A stretch of 64,000 nucleotides of DNA from CAVREM01 sp963728825 (GTDB lineage: Bacteria; Acidobacteriota; Vicinamibacteria; Vicinamibacterales; CAVVIG01): the NCBI GenBank assembly GCA_963728825.1, contig CAVSLA010000005.1, positions 310,001-374,000 of the forward strand, read 5' to 3'. How positions within the stretch are numbered: the first letter of the stretch is position 1; every line of letters begins with the position of its first letter. The translations under genes were made by a program, and so were the position numbers. The notes under the pieces are model-generated. The model had not been told where the DNA came from, searched no databases, and saw only the letters and a program-made list of their open reading frames with translations. Shown here piece by piece: positions 43,859 through 52,214 of this stretch.

Positions 43859-44440
43859 TCACTGATACCTCCAGTTCCGCGCCTTCCCTTCGGCGATCCA
43901 TTTGATCGCGGTCTGGACGCGCTTCTGTCGCGTCTCGTCGCGCTTCGCCTCCGTGATCCACTCGACGTACTCGCGCTTGTGGCTGGGGCTGAACGCGGCG
44001 AAGGCGGTGTTCGCCTTCCTGTTCTTCTGAAGGGCGCCGGCCAGGTCGGCAGGCACGCGCGCCGGCGTCTTCTTCACGCGCGGCGCTTTGGCGACGACGA
44101 CGCCATCGTCGTTGAGCGCCATCGCCTTCTGGATCAGCGCGGCCATTTCCTTCTTTGACGGGAGGCCGGCGACCGACGTGAGATGTCGGAACCTGCCGTG
44201 CGGATTACTGCCGCCGACGACGAGCGGCGCCTTCCAGAATCCGAACATGCAGTGCTGTTTGAACGCCGCCATGCCGCACAGAGGGCCCTTGTAGTCAAAC
44301 GCCGGCGTGCTCCATTTCATCGTCTCTTCGCACGCCGGACAGTCTTCGTGGACGCGGGAGCGGATCTCTTTCAGGATCGGCTTCGCGAAGTCGGCCGCCT
44401 TTTCGATGTAGGCGTCAACGCGTGGGTCTTTGGTGGACAT
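43859..44440 (-). CDS. DUF1801/YdeI-OmpD-associated family protein
   Basis: 193 residues. Residues about 5-115 are a DUF1801 domain (CPACEETMKWSTPAFDYKG, CGMAAFKQHCMFGFWKAP); residues about 130-193 are the OmdA-like domain (ALQKNRKANTAFAAFSPSHK, REYVEWITEAKRDETRQKR). Second YdeI-type gene of the window, with the C-terminal domain related to that of the gene at 37426. Function uncertain. Confidence 0.85.
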   Translation of the reverse strand: MSTKDPRVDAYIEKAADFAKPILKEIRSRVHEDCPACEETMKWSTPAFDYKGPLCGMAAFKQHCMFGFWKAPLVVGGSNPHGRFRHLTSVAGLPSKKEMAALIQKAMALNDDGVVVAKAPRVKKTPARVPADLAGALQKNRKANTAFAAFSPSHKREYVEWITEAKRDETRQKRVQTAIKWIAEGKARNWRYQ

Positions 44441-44689
44441 CTTTTTTTCAATGGCGCTGGGGCCCCACCCCCAGCGCGTTCTTACGTTGATGCCTCGCCT
44501 CGGATCTGCCTATCCTCGGCTCGGCATGGCCGCAGGCGCTGCTTCCTTGCCGCTGGCGGCGGGGCCCCACCCGCGCCGCGTACTTACGCTGATGCTCGTC
44601 CTCGGATGAGTAACGGTTCCTCGGGCTCGCATGGCCGCAGGCGCTCTTTCACTGGGGCTGACCTACGTGCCCCCTTCCTGCCCTCCCGC
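44441..44689 (-). repeat. Tandem pair of GGGGCCCC elements
   Basis: Two copies in a row. On the minus strand each reads GCGCCTGCGGCCATGC, GAGCC(G)AGGA..., then CGTAAG-A/TACGCGGC or CGTAAGAACGCGC, and the GGGTGGGGCCCC core. The copy next to the gene at 43859 ends AGCGCCATTGAAAAAAAGATG with the start codon. About 40 nt near the HAD gene are outside the copies. No coding potential seen. Confidence 0.85.
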
Positions 44690-45472
44690 CTAAACCCCCA
44701 GCTGAGAGGCCAGCTCTCTGAAATCGCGGGCCATGAAGTCGTAGCTGCCGGCGGGCGGCCGGCTGGGCGTGCGCGCCGGGCCGAATTCGAGCGGCCGGTG
44801 GACGTAGGCCGTCTTCAGCCCGAGTTTCTTCGCCGCGTCGAGATCGCCGGCGTGCGCGGCCACCATCATGACGGCGCTCGGCTCGACATCCCAGAACTCC
44901 GCCGCCATCAGATAGGTTTCGCGATCCGGCTTGTAGCGCTTCACGATCTCGGTCGAGAGAATGGCGTCCCAGGGCAGGTTCGCCTGTTTGGCCATGTCGG
45001 TCAGCAGCGACACGTTGCCGTTGGACAGCGGCGCAATGACGAACTTTTTCTTCAGCCGCGTGAGACCCTGAGGCGAATCCGGCCACGGTCTGAGGCGATG
45101 CCAGACCAGATTGAGGTGACGCTTCTCGTCCTCGGAGAGGCCGTCGATCTTGTACTTGACGAGGAGCTCGTCGAGGATCATGCGGTGCAAGGCGTCGAGC
45201 TTCGTCCAGGGCAGGTCGCCCTTGCGCACGCGGTTCATCGACGGCCCGTAGCCGCCGCGCCAGGCGTCGGCGAATGCCGCCCAGTCGACATTCAATCCTT
45301 TGGCCTTGCCGAGGCGCTCGCCTTCGGCGATGACCGACCCCCGCCAATCGACCACCGTGCCGAACGTGTCGAAAACGAGAATCCTGGCGCCGTTGGCTTG
45401 TGCCGGCGCCTCGCGCGCCTGCAACAGCGCCGTCGCGGCAAGGGATCCGGCGACGAATTCGCGGCGGTTCAT
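44690..45472 (-). CDS. HAD-superfamily haloacid dehalogenase-type hydrolase with a Tat-like signal
   Basis: 260 residues. The N-terminus NRREFVAGSLAATALL is a twin-arginine-type signal, unusual for this family. The HAD core has motif I DTFGTVVDW (nucleophile D in LVFDTFGT), motif II PLSNGN, the KRYKPDRETY lysine and motif IV AAHAGDLDAAKKLGL, matching type II haloacid dehalogenases. It overlaps the esterase gene upstream as ATGA. Confidence 0.85.
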   Translation of the reverse strand: MNRREFVAGSLAATALLQAREAPAQANGARILVFDTFGTVVDWRGSVIAEGERLGKAKGLNVDWAAFADAWRGGYGPSMNRVRKGDLPWTKLDALHRMILDELLVKYKIDGLSEDEKRHLNLVWHRLRPWPDSPQGLTRLKKKFVIAPLSNGNVSLLTDMAKQANLPWDAILSTEIVKRYKPDRETYLMAAEFWDVEPSAVMMVAAHAGDLDAAKKLGLKTAYVHRPLEFGPARTPSRPPAGSYDFMARDFRELASQLGV

Positions 45473-46275
45473 AGGCCCTTCTTTCGCACGATGTTGAAGA
45501 ACGCAAACACTTTCGCGAGCATCTCGCGATTCTGTGAGACGAACAGGGAATGGTCGCCGCCCTTCACTTCGATGTAGACGTGCTCCATCCCGAGCTCTTT
45601 CATCTTCGCCACCCACTGCCGCGTCTGCGTCACGGGCACGGTCCGGTCGTCATCGCCGTGAAGCACGAGCGCCGGCACGTGCTTGAACGCCTCGAGCTGC
45701 GTGGGCGGCGCCGACGGCGCAGGCGCCGCGACCGCGAGTCCGGCCCAGAGTCCCGGATGCCTCGCAGCGAGATGATACGTGCCGGCACCGCCCATGGAAT
45801 GCCCCCAGAGGTAGATGCGATCGGCGTCGACGTTGAATTCGCGCCGGGCGATCTCCAGCACGTTCATGACGTCTTTTTCGCTCAGCTCCCCGAGGTTGGA
45901 CGGCAACGGCTCCGCAGGTCCGGCCGGCTGCTGGTTGCCCGCCAGCCCGGGTCCTCTGCTGCCGTACCACCCTCTCGGGTGATAACCGAGCGGTGACACG
46001 ACGATGAAGCCGTCGCGCTCGGCGAAGTCGAGCATCCCTTCGTAGCCCATCATCCAGTCGAAGGGCCGCCCGAGGCCATGCAGCGCGACGATGAGCGGCC
46101 ACTGCCTGGAGGTGGTGTAAGTGGAGGGAACGAACAGCGCGTAGGGGATCGACTTGCCCGTTTCGGCAAACACGTAGGATCGCTCCTGCACGCGTTTGTC
46201 CGCTGCGACCACCGTTCCCGGTTCCTGCGCGGCGAGCACGGCGGCGAACGCCAGGGTTATCGCAACCATAAGCAC
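45469..46275 (-). CDS. Secreted alpha/beta-hydrolase (esterase/depolymerase-like)
   Basis: 268 residues with an N-terminal signal peptide (VAITLAFAAVLAAQ). It has the LIVALHGLG oxyanion region, the nucleophile elbow GHSMGG, the acid in LHGDDDRTVP and the histidine in KGGDHSLF. It belongs to the PHB-depolymerase/feruloyl-esterase-like group. Co-transcribed with the HAD gene (4-nt overlap). Confidence 0.85.
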   Translation of the reverse strand: MLMVAITLAFAAVLAAQEPGTVVAADKRVQERSYVFAETGKSIPYALFVPSTYTTSRQWPLIVALHGLGRPFDWMMGYEGMLDFAERDGFIVVSPLGYHPRGWYGSRGPGLAGNQQPAGPAEPLPSNLGELSEKDVMNVLEIARREFNVDADRIYLWGHSMGGAGTYHLAARHPGLWAGLAVAAPAPSAPPTQLEAFKHVPALVLHGDDDRTVPVTQTRQWVAKMKELGMEHVYIEVKGGDHSLFVSQNREMLAKVFAFFNIVRKKGL

Positions 46276-46333
46276 CTGCTGACACTCAAGACGTGACGGA
46301 CTGCAGCCGACATTCTACAGGGTGGGACGGTCA

Positions 46334-47032
46334 ATGACGCTCCGGTGTCCGGGTTGCGGGGCGCCTTCACGAAGCGGCGCCGCCAGGTGCGAGTACTGCC
46401 AGGCGAAACTGGCGACGATCAGCTGCCCGTCCTGTTTCGCCCTGATGTTCGACGGCTCGGCCTACTGCCCTCAATGCGGCACCGCACGCAGCCGGGGTGC
46501 GGCTGCCGAAGGCAAACACGCCAGCTGTCCGGCCTGCCGGGCCCGCATGCAGTGGATCACGGTCGGCAATCTCGACCTGTTGGAGTGCGAAGGGTGTGAT
46601 GGCACCTGGATCGAGGCCACGACCTTCGAGCAGCTGTGCGCCAGCCGGGAAAACCAGGCGGCGGTTCTCCACACCAACCCCACCGAACGGCGGGCCACCC
46701 TCAAGCCTGAGGCGCTCCGCTATCGACCGTGTCTGCGCTGCGGGACGTTGATGCACCGGATGAACTTCGGCCGCCGCTCCGGCACTGTCGTCGACGTGTG
46801 CCGTGGCCACGGCACGTTCCTGGACCGCGGCGAGCTGCACCAGGTCGTCCGGTTCGTCCACGACGGCGGCCTCGATCGGGCGCGGCGCGCCGAGATCGAC
46901 GAGCTGCGCGAAGAACAGCGGCGACTGCAATCGCTCCAGCAGATGGCTGGCCGTCCCGAACCGGTGGCCGGCGGGTTCGCGTGGGACGAGCGCTGGTTCC
47001 GCGATCTCATGAAAGCGCTGATCGAGAAGTAG
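46334..47032 (+). CDS. Multi-zinc-ribbon protein with TFIIB-type motifs
   Basis: 232 residues. Successive CxxC pairs: CPGCG, CEYC, CPSC, CPQCG, CPAC, CEGC and CLRCG, then DVCRGHGTFLDRGEL, the zf-TFIIB signature. Several zinc ribbons in tandem suggest a nucleic-acid or protein-binding role; no enzyme motif is seen. The ATG at 46334 is preferred to a GTG four codons upstream. The TAG stop abuts a hairpin. Confidence 0.8.
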   Translation: MTLRCPGCGAPSRSGAARCEYCQAKLATISCPSCFALMFDGSAYCPQCGTARSRGAAAEGKHASCPACRARMQWITVGNLDLLECEGCDGTWIEATTFEQLCASRENQAAVLHTNPTERRATLKPEALRYRPCLRCGTLMHRMNFGRRSGTVVDVCRGHGTFLDRGELHQVVRFVHDGGLDRARRAEIDELREEQRRLQSLQQMAGRPEPVAGGFAWDERWFRDLMKALIEK

Positions 47033-47108
47033 GGCGGACCTCCTTAGGTCCGCCGGGGCGCAGAATCGACGGCTCGAAATCGAAGGCGCACCTGAGAGGT
47101 GCGCCCTA
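47030..47108. repeat. Facing TAG-abutting hairpins between convergent genes
   Basis: After the TAG at 47030-47032 comes GGCGGACCT-CCTT-AGGTCCGCC (47033-47054). On the other strand the M20 gene's TAG (47106-47108) is followed by GGCGCACCT-CTC-AGGTGCGCC (47085-47105). Both have 9-bp stems with different sequence but the same layout. They fill nearly the whole gap and may act as terminators in both directions. Confidence 0.8.
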
Positions 47109-48710
47109 CTTTGGCGGGTACGGGACGCCGAGCTGTTCGAGGTAGCTCTTGTATTGGCCCGGGTCATAGTAGAACTTCTGGAGCTGCGGCCGGTAGCGTT
47201 CCATCAAATCGCTGTTCAGCCAGACCGCCGGCTTGTCCTCGGGTCGGATGAGCGGCTGATACTTCCGCTGCTTCCCCTGCACGGTGTCGAAATAAGTACG
47301 AGCGGCCGTGATCAGCTCCGGCTTCGTCATCAGATCGATCACCGTCATCGCATGTACTTTGGCACCCTGGGTGGCGCCCTTGTGGGCCACCGGGGTCGCC
47401 ATTGCCACGCCGCTGGTCCAGTGATGGCCGGTGGCTCCAGGTACGTTCGAAGGAAACGACAGCGTGGCGGTCGGCACGCTCCACATGATGTCGCCGATGT
47501 CGTCCGAGGTGCCGCCCGACTTCTCGTTGTCCGGAATCAGCTCGCGCCCGCGGAGCGTAGCCGCAACCTGGGTCGACAGACCGCGTTCGTTGACACCCAT
47601 CGCACGCTGGAAAGCGCGTGCGAACTGCTGATCCGCCTCGCTCCATTGCGGCATCCCGACGGCCACGATGTTCGCGTGCATCGCCTCGGCGAGGGCGCGG
47701 TTGCCGTGCTGCGGCCAAGCCGCGCCGAGCACTCGTGAGCTGACCGTCGTGCCGGTCATCATCGCCGCCGCGTTGGCCATCGTGTTGCCGACCGACCAGA
47801 GATTCTTGATCTGGTCGTAGTCGTTCTCCCGGAAGTAGTACCAGACCGACGCGTTGGGCGGCACGACATTCGGCTGGCTGCCGCCGTTGCTGATGACGTA
47901 GTGAGAGCGCTGCGCGAGCCGGAGGTGCTCACGCCGGAAGTTCCAGCCGATGTTCATCAGCTCGACCGCGTCGAGCGCGCTCTTGCCGCGCCAGGGTGCG
48001 CCGGCGGCGTGCGAGCTCTCGCCCTTGAAGCTGTACTCCACCGACACCAGGCCGCTGCCGTCGCTGTCACCCCACGAGGTTCCGAGACCGCTGCCGACGT
48101 GCGCGTAGAGCACCGCGTCGACGTCCTTGAACAGACCGGCCCGCACGAAATACGCCTTGGCCGCGAGGAGCTCCTCCGCGACGCCTGGCCACAGCAGAAT
48201 CGTACCGCCCAGTCTTTCGCGCTCCATCACCTTCTTCGCGGCAATCGCCGCCGTGACAATCAACGCCTGGCCGGCGTTGTGTCCCTCGCCGTGGCCCGGC
48301 CCTCCAGGAACGAGCTCCTTGCGGGTGACGACGCCGGGAGTCTGGTTGGTGGACGGCAGGCCATCGATGTCCGTGCCGAGGGCGATGACCGGCTTGCCGG
48401 ATCCCCACGTCGCAACCCAGGAGGTCGGCATATCGGCCACGCCGCGCCGCACCGAAAACCCCTCGCGTTCGAGAATCGCCGTCACGTAGCGCTGGGTTTC
48501 GAGCTCCTGAAAGCCGACTTCGCTGAAGCTGAAGATGCTGTCGACCATCTGCTGCGCGAGCTCACGCTGCGCTTCCACCGCGGCGACGACGTCCTTCTTG
48601 AGTGTGTCGAGGCGGGACGCCGGCGCGGTGCCACTGCGCTGCGCGCTGGCGGCGGCTGTGAGAAGCGCAATTGGAAGAGCAACGCTCGCAAGCCGGCGCA
48701 TGACATGCAT
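47106..48710 (-). CDS. Secreted M20-family amidohydrolase (AbgB-like)
   Basis: 534 residues counted from the ATG at 48710. Signal peptide (MRRLASVALPIALLTAAASA), then an M20 metallopeptidase fold: ALGTDIDGLP (110-119), GHGEGHNAG (139-147), WPGVAEE (174-180), and the dimerisation segment with HAAGAPWRGKSALDAVELMN. Similar to p-aminobenzoyl-glutamate hydrolase subunit B. Its predicted -10 box lies 8 nt before this ATG, which supports the choice over an ATG three codons later. Confidence 0.88.
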   Translation of the reverse strand: MHVMRRLASVALPIALLTAAASAQRSGTAPASRLDTLKKDVVAAVEAQRELAQQMVDSIFSFSEVGFQELETQRYVTAILEREGFSVRRGVADMPTSWVATWGSGKPVIALGTDIDGLPSTNQTPGVVTRKELVPGGPGHGEGHNAGQALIVTAAIAAKKVMERERLGGTILLWPGVAEELLAAKAYFVRAGLFKDVDAVLYAHVGSGLGTSWGDSDGSGLVSVEYSFKGESSHAAGAPWRGKSALDAVELMNIGWNFRREHLRLAQRSHYVISNGGSQPNVVPPNASVWYYFRENDYDQIKNLWSVGNTMANAAAMMTGTTVSSRVLGAAWPQHGNRALAEAMHANIVAVGMPQWSEADQQFARAFQRAMGVNERGLSTQVAATLRGRELIPDNEKSGGTSDDIGDIMWSVPTATLSFPSNVPGATGHHWTSGVAMATPVAHKGATQGAKVHAMTVIDLMTKPELITAARTYFDTVQGKQRKYQPLIRPEDKPAVWLNSDLMERYRPQLQKFYYDPGQYKSYLEQLGVPYPPK

Positions 48711-48718
48711 GGTGGCGG

Positions 48719-48727
48719 ATAGTAGCA
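48719..48727 (-). promoter_or_regulatory. Extended -10 box of the M20 gene
   Basis: On the minus strand TGC-TACTAT ends 8 nt before the ATG at 48710. The TGn extension makes it a plausible extended -10 promoter, giving a leaderless transcript. The -35 region is poor, as expected for extended -10 promoters. Confidence 0.4.
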
Positions 48728-48736
48728 TGGCGACAC

Positions 48737-49402
48737 TTGCCGGTCGTTTACATCGTCGCGGTTCACGTGGCCAGCCTGGCACTGGCAGTCGCCGGTGCCG
48801 TCGGCGCCGGCGATCGACCGCAGGTGTTGGTCTATGCATTCGTTCTTGATTTTGCCTTTCGACTCGCCACGGTCTTCATCGTCATCCGGTCGCTCGCTTC
48901 CCGCGGTGATTCGCTGGTCAGCCGGCTGGCGCCCATCGTCTGCCGCCTGCCATCGAGCGGCGACCGGTCTGCGCCGCTGACCTACGAAGGCTCGCCGCAG
49001 CCGGTCGGTCCCGCGGGATATCTGGCCGTCACGGCGTTCCTGGCGTTCCTGGCGGTCGTTCTGACCAACGTCAATCCCGATCGCCAGCTCGATCTCGACG
49101 TGCGGACAGTTGCCGACGATCTCAGGTGGGCGTTCGCGCTCGCGGTCATCTACTGGGGGCAATCGCTTCTGACGCGAACGACCGTGGTCGACCCATCGGC
49201 CGGATGGAGTGTGAATGCGGGCTACAACACGCGCGGCATCACGATTCTCGCGCTCGCCGTGCTGCTGGCGGGCGGAGTGGTCGTCGCGAGGCAGACCATG
49301 GAGCTGCCGGCATCGGGCTGGGTGCTCCTCGGCCCGTTGTTCGGCGTCAGATTCCTGTTCGATCTGTTCGACGCCCTTGGCCGCGCGACACCCGCTCAGT
49401 GA
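48737..49402 (+). CDS. Polytopic membrane protein, family unknown
   Basis: 221 residues with four to six hydrophobic segments (VYIVAVHVASLALAVAGAV, VYAFVLDFAFRLATVFIVI, YLAVTAFLAFLAVVLTNV, AVIYWGQSLL and GITILALAVLLAGGVVVA). Starts with TTG at 48737. Divergent from the M20 gene with 26 nt between starts; its end overlaps the DUF1684 gene by 7 nt. Not assigned to a family. Confidence 0.65.
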   Translation: MPVVYIVAVHVASLALAVAGAVGAGDRPQVLVYAFVLDFAFRLATVFIVIRSLASRGDSLVSRLAPIVCRLPSSGDRSAPLTYEGSPQPVGPAGYLAVTAFLAFLAVVLTNVNPDRQLDLDVRTVADDLRWAFALAVIYWGQSLLTRTTVVDPSAGWSVNAGYNTRGITILALAVLLAGGVVVARQTMELPASGWVLLGPLFGVRFLFDLFDALGRATPAQ

Positions 49403-50304
49403 TAGCGCGAATCCATTTCGCCGGCTCGAATCGCGGCTTTCAAGGTATTCGCGGTTGGCGGAATCGGGCAGTTGTAGTGATCCGAGAACGCACACGCCGG
49501 GTTGTAGGCGAGGTTGAAGTCGAGCAGGTAGTTGCCATTCGGCAGCTTCTGGACGTCGACGTAGCGTCCGAGCGCATAGCTTTCTTTGCCGGTCGTCGCG
49601 TCGCGGAAAAAGATGCCGAGATCGTTCTCGCCGACGCCGGGCTCGAGCAGGCGGACCGCTTCGAGCCGGGAGGGTACGTCGCCGACCATGAACTCGAACC
49701 AGCCGACCCGCTGCGCGTTGCGCCGATTGCCGCGCGTCGAGAGGATCACGATCGTCTCGGGCTTCGGGTTCGGCGTCAGCGGCAGCTCGTAGCGATAGCC
49801 GAGGTCGACCGGGAAGTACTTCAGGCCTTTGTAGTCCTTGAAGTGCGGGCTCTTCGGATCGAACACGATGATGCCTGGAAAGCGCTGGTGCGAGAGCCGC
49901 AGATGAAACCGGCCGATGCGAACGCTCGACGGGTCGAGCACGGCCTCGCGTTTCTCCTCGGAGCCGACCAGAAATGGTGCGGCGTCGACCGCCTGGACGC
50001 GGAACTGGTCACCTTCGACGGTGACTCGCAGATGATGCGGCATCACGTCAGGATCGTTGATGCGCACGTCGTTGTCGGCGGCACGGCCCACGGTCAGGGT
50101 TTTCTTCGCGTCGAAGTCCTTGCGATCGATGGTGGCCAGATACGACGTGACATCGCCCTTGAGCCACGCCTCGGTGTCCGCGCGTTCCTTGACAATGTCC
50201 TTGACGATCGCGTCGGCCGCCGTTTTCGCGAGCTTGACCGGCCGCGCCGGTTCGGCGGCGAACGCCACTGCTCCCAACACCAGCGCGACGAGCAGAAATT
50301 TCAT
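49396..50304 (-). CDS. DUF1684-family exported protein
   Basis: 302 residues with a signal peptide (KFLLVALVLGAVAFAAEP). The family signature NPACAFSDHYNCPIPPTANT near the C-terminus is intact, along with YFPVDLGYRYELPL and LDFNLAYNP. The N-terminal half has a beta-sandwich region (LTVGRAADNDVRINDPDVMP), which resembles an FHA-type loop. Function unknown. Confidence 0.88.
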   Translation of the reverse strand: MKFLLVALVLGAVAFAAEPARPVKLAKTAADAIVKDIVKERADTEAWLKGDVTSYLATIDRKDFDAKKTLTVGRAADNDVRINDPDVMPHHLRVTVEGDQFRVQAVDAAPFLVGSEEKREAVLDPSSVRIGRFHLRLSHQRFPGIIVFDPKSPHFKDYKGLKYFPVDLGYRYELPLTPNPKPETIVILSTRGNRRNAQRVGWFEFMVGDVPSRLEAVRLLEPGVGENDLGIFFRDATTGKESYALGRYVDVQKLPNGNYLLDFNLAYNPACAFSDHYNCPIPPTANTLKAAIRAGEMDSRYH

Positions 50305-50399
50305 TGGAAAACCTCGTCCACTTTTTTCACTGGCGCTGGGGCCCCAACCCCCAGCGCATTTTTACGATGATGCCTCGCCTCGGATCTGCTCGATTTCAA
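50305..50399 (-). repeat. GGGGCCCC element upstream of the DUF1684 gene
   Basis: On the minus strand: GAAATCGAGCAGATCCGAGG, CGAGGCATCATCGTAAAAAT, GCGCTGGGGGTTGGGGCCCC, AGCGCCAGTGAAAAAAGTG, then the DUF1684 ATG. Same subtype as the element at 44441. Confidence 0.8.
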
Positions 50400-50876
50400 T
50401 CATACGCGGTTGGGCGCCAGGCGCTTCAGCAACTGGATCTGGCCGGCGTGATACAGGTCGTGGGCGGCGACGCCGGACAACAGCGCGCCATTGCTGACTT
50501 TGCTGCCTCGCGGGACGCGGCCGAGCGCGGCGGCGGGCAGGCGCCTGACCGACTCCCGCAGGGCGCGGTGCATCTCGTCGAGCAGCGAGAGGTCCTCGCG
50601 CCAGGCGGGATCCGTCATCTCGATCGGCCGTTTGAACCAGTTCGATCCTTTCAGCGGAAACGAGCCGCGCGTCGCACCCGTCAACCTGCGCCAGACGGCG
50701 TACTTCCAGTAGGCCGCGTGCACGGCAATCTCCCAGATGTTGTGACGGCCGGGGCCGGGACGCCAGGCGGCCTGCGCCGGCGTCACGCGCCGCAGCGAGC
50801 CGCGCAGGTTCGTCCCATGCCAGGACGGATGGTCGTAGGCTTGATCGAGAATCGACAGAATCACCGGCGCCACCAC
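50400..50876 (-). CDS. DinB family protein
   Basis: 158-residue DinB-fold protein. Likely metal ligands are the histidine in NIWEIAVHAAYWKYAVWRRL and the pair in SGVAAHDLYHAGQIQLLKR. Starts with GTG one nt after the LysE stop, so the two are co-transcribed. Confidence 0.82.
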   Translation of the reverse strand: MVAPVILSILDQAYDHPSWHGTNLRGSLRRVTPAQAAWRPGPGRHNIWEIAVHAAYWKYAVWRRLTGATRGSFPLKGSNWFKRPIEMTDPAWREDLSLLDEMHRALRESVRRLPAAALGRVPRGSKVSNGALLSGVAAHDLYHAGQIQLLKRLAPNRV

Positions 50877-50877
50877 G

Positions 50878-51507
50878 TCAGGTCCTCGCCGTCACCGCGA
50901 GCCGCGCGCCGGCGGCGACGAGCAGGCCACCGGCGACACGCTCGAGCGGCCGCGCAAAGCGATGGCGGGCGAGGCCGCCGGTCCGCTGTGCGAGCGCGAT
51001 GTAGCCGGCGAGCACGGCCAGCTCGATTACGATCGACGTCGTACCGAGCACGAAGATCTGCGTGCCGAAGCGGCCGGCTGGGTCGATGAACTGCGGGAGA
51101 ATCGCGGAGAAGAAGACGAGCGCCTTGGGATTGGCGCCCTGCGTCACAAATCCGTAGCCGAAGGCACCGAACGTCGTCTGTCGCAGTGAGGGCTGCAGGA
51201 CGGTCGTCGCGTCGGCCCCTTTGCCTGCCGAGACGATCATCGAGAGGCCCCGCCAGATCAAATACGCCGCACCCGCCCACTTGACCACGGTGAACAGTTC
51301 CCATGACGCGAGCAGCACGGCACCCAGGCTGGTCGCGGAGATGAGGAAGTACATCGTGTTGGCCGCCAGGATTCCGAGCGCGGCGTGCAGTCCGGCGCCG
51401 CCGCCGCGCGTCAGCGACAGCGAGAACACCAGCAGCACCGCCGGCCCCGGCGTCAGGCAGAGGATGGTTTCGGTGACGGCGAAGAGGAACCAGGTTTCGA
51501 GCGACAT
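50878..51507 (-). CDS. LysE/RhtB-family amino-acid exporter
   Basis: 209 residues, six membrane helices, with the family N-terminus (ETILCLTPGPAVLLVFSLSL), the GANPKALVFF motif in the middle and AGYIALAQRTGG. Exports amino acids or homoserine lactone-like molecules from the cytoplasm. Downstream of the large palindromic element at 51536-51788. Confidence 0.9.
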   Translation of the reverse strand: MSLETWFLFAVTETILCLTPGPAVLLVFSLSLTRGGGAGLHAALGILAANTMYFLISATSLGAVLLASWELFTVVKWAGAAYLIWRGLSMIVSAGKGADATTVLQPSLRQTTFGAFGYGFVTQGANPKALVFFSAILPQFIDPAGRFGTQIFVLGTTSIVIELAVLAGYIALAQRTGGLARHRFARPLERVAGGLLVAAGARLAVTART

Positions 51508-51808
51508 GATTCGAGGTCGCGAAGCAGGCGGAGGCCACAGACTAACACGGAGAAACGGAGCGACGGAGGACTCACGGAGAAGTTACGCTCCAGCGTGCGA
51601 CCACCGGCCGGCGCTGCCGGCCGTGTGCCAACGATGAACGAGGTCGAAAAACACAAACCTCAGAGGCCAGTGGGTTTGCGTTTTGCCGACCTCGTTCATC
51701 GTTGGCGCCCCGCTTCGCGGGGCGGTCGCACGGACGCGATTCATCTCCGCGCGTGCTCCGTGTCTTCGTGCCACCGTGTTTGTCTGTGATCTCCGTCCCT
51801 CCCTCCCC
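51508..51808. repeat. Nested palindromic element in the LysE leader region
   Basis: No gene is visible in these 301 nt. Outer ends CACAGACTAACACGG (51536-51550) and its complement (51774-51788) differ at one base. Inside, CGTGCGACC (51594-51602) pairs with 51724-51732 and encloses three hairpins: 51605-51623 (8-bp stem, GCT loop), 51627-51706 (a perfect 20-bp stem extended inward with mismatches), and 51707-51723 (7-bp stem, TTC loop). The result is a cloverleaf-like or cruciform shape. It could be a small transposon-derived palindrome or a structured RNA upstream of the exporter. Confidence 0.75.
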
Positions 51809-52198
51809 TCAAACGGGATCAACGGCGGTCGGGAGCTCGTACCAGATTTCGATCTCATATCCATCCGGATCGAGCGCGAAGAGGTAGGGTTCGCCCGGTA
51901 CAAACTCGCCGTGTTCGCGGACGGTGCCGCCGGCCGACTCGACCGCCTGGCGCGCGCGGTCGATGTCGCCGGGATCGACCAGCCGGAATCCGAAATGCGC
52001 GATGCCGCCCGCCCGGCCGGCGCGCTTGCCGTCTTCTTCGAGCACCAGCACGTCGCGCGTCCCGGGCGTCTGCAGCTGCACGAAGCCGTCCTGCCGATAA
52101 ACCTCGACCGAGCCGAACACGTTCTTGTAGAACCTCGCGGCCCGATCGACGTCACGGACGCCGAGCGCGATATGTGTGAGGCCATAAGTGCGAACCAC
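51809..52198 (-). CDS. VOC-family (glyoxalase-like) protein
   Basis: 129-residue beta-alpha-beta-beta-beta-type protein: THIALGVRDVDRAARFYKNV, AHFGFRLVDPGDIDRARQAV and the C-terminal FALDPDGYEIEIWYE. Metal ligands would be H9, H68 and E115 or nearby. GTG start with GAGGAG 5 nt upstream. Substrate unknown. Confidence 0.85.
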   Translation of the reverse strand: MVRTYGLTHIALGVRDVDRAARFYKNVFGSVEVYRQDGFVQLQTPGTRDVLVLEEDGKRAGRAGGIAHFGFRLVDPGDIDRARQAVESAGGTVREHGEFVPGEPYLFALDPDGYEIEIWYELPTAVDPV

Positions 52199-52214
52199 GC
52201 CATCTCCTCTTCGG

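Noticed and set aside
44441..44689. Insertion sequence between HAD and DUF1801 genes
   Set aside because: No transposase and no target duplication visible; the content is two copies of the GGGGCCCC element.
51508..51808. tRNA gene, because of the cloverleaf shape
   Set aside because: Stem lengths, the missing T-loop consensus and a 20-bp stem do not fit a tRNA.
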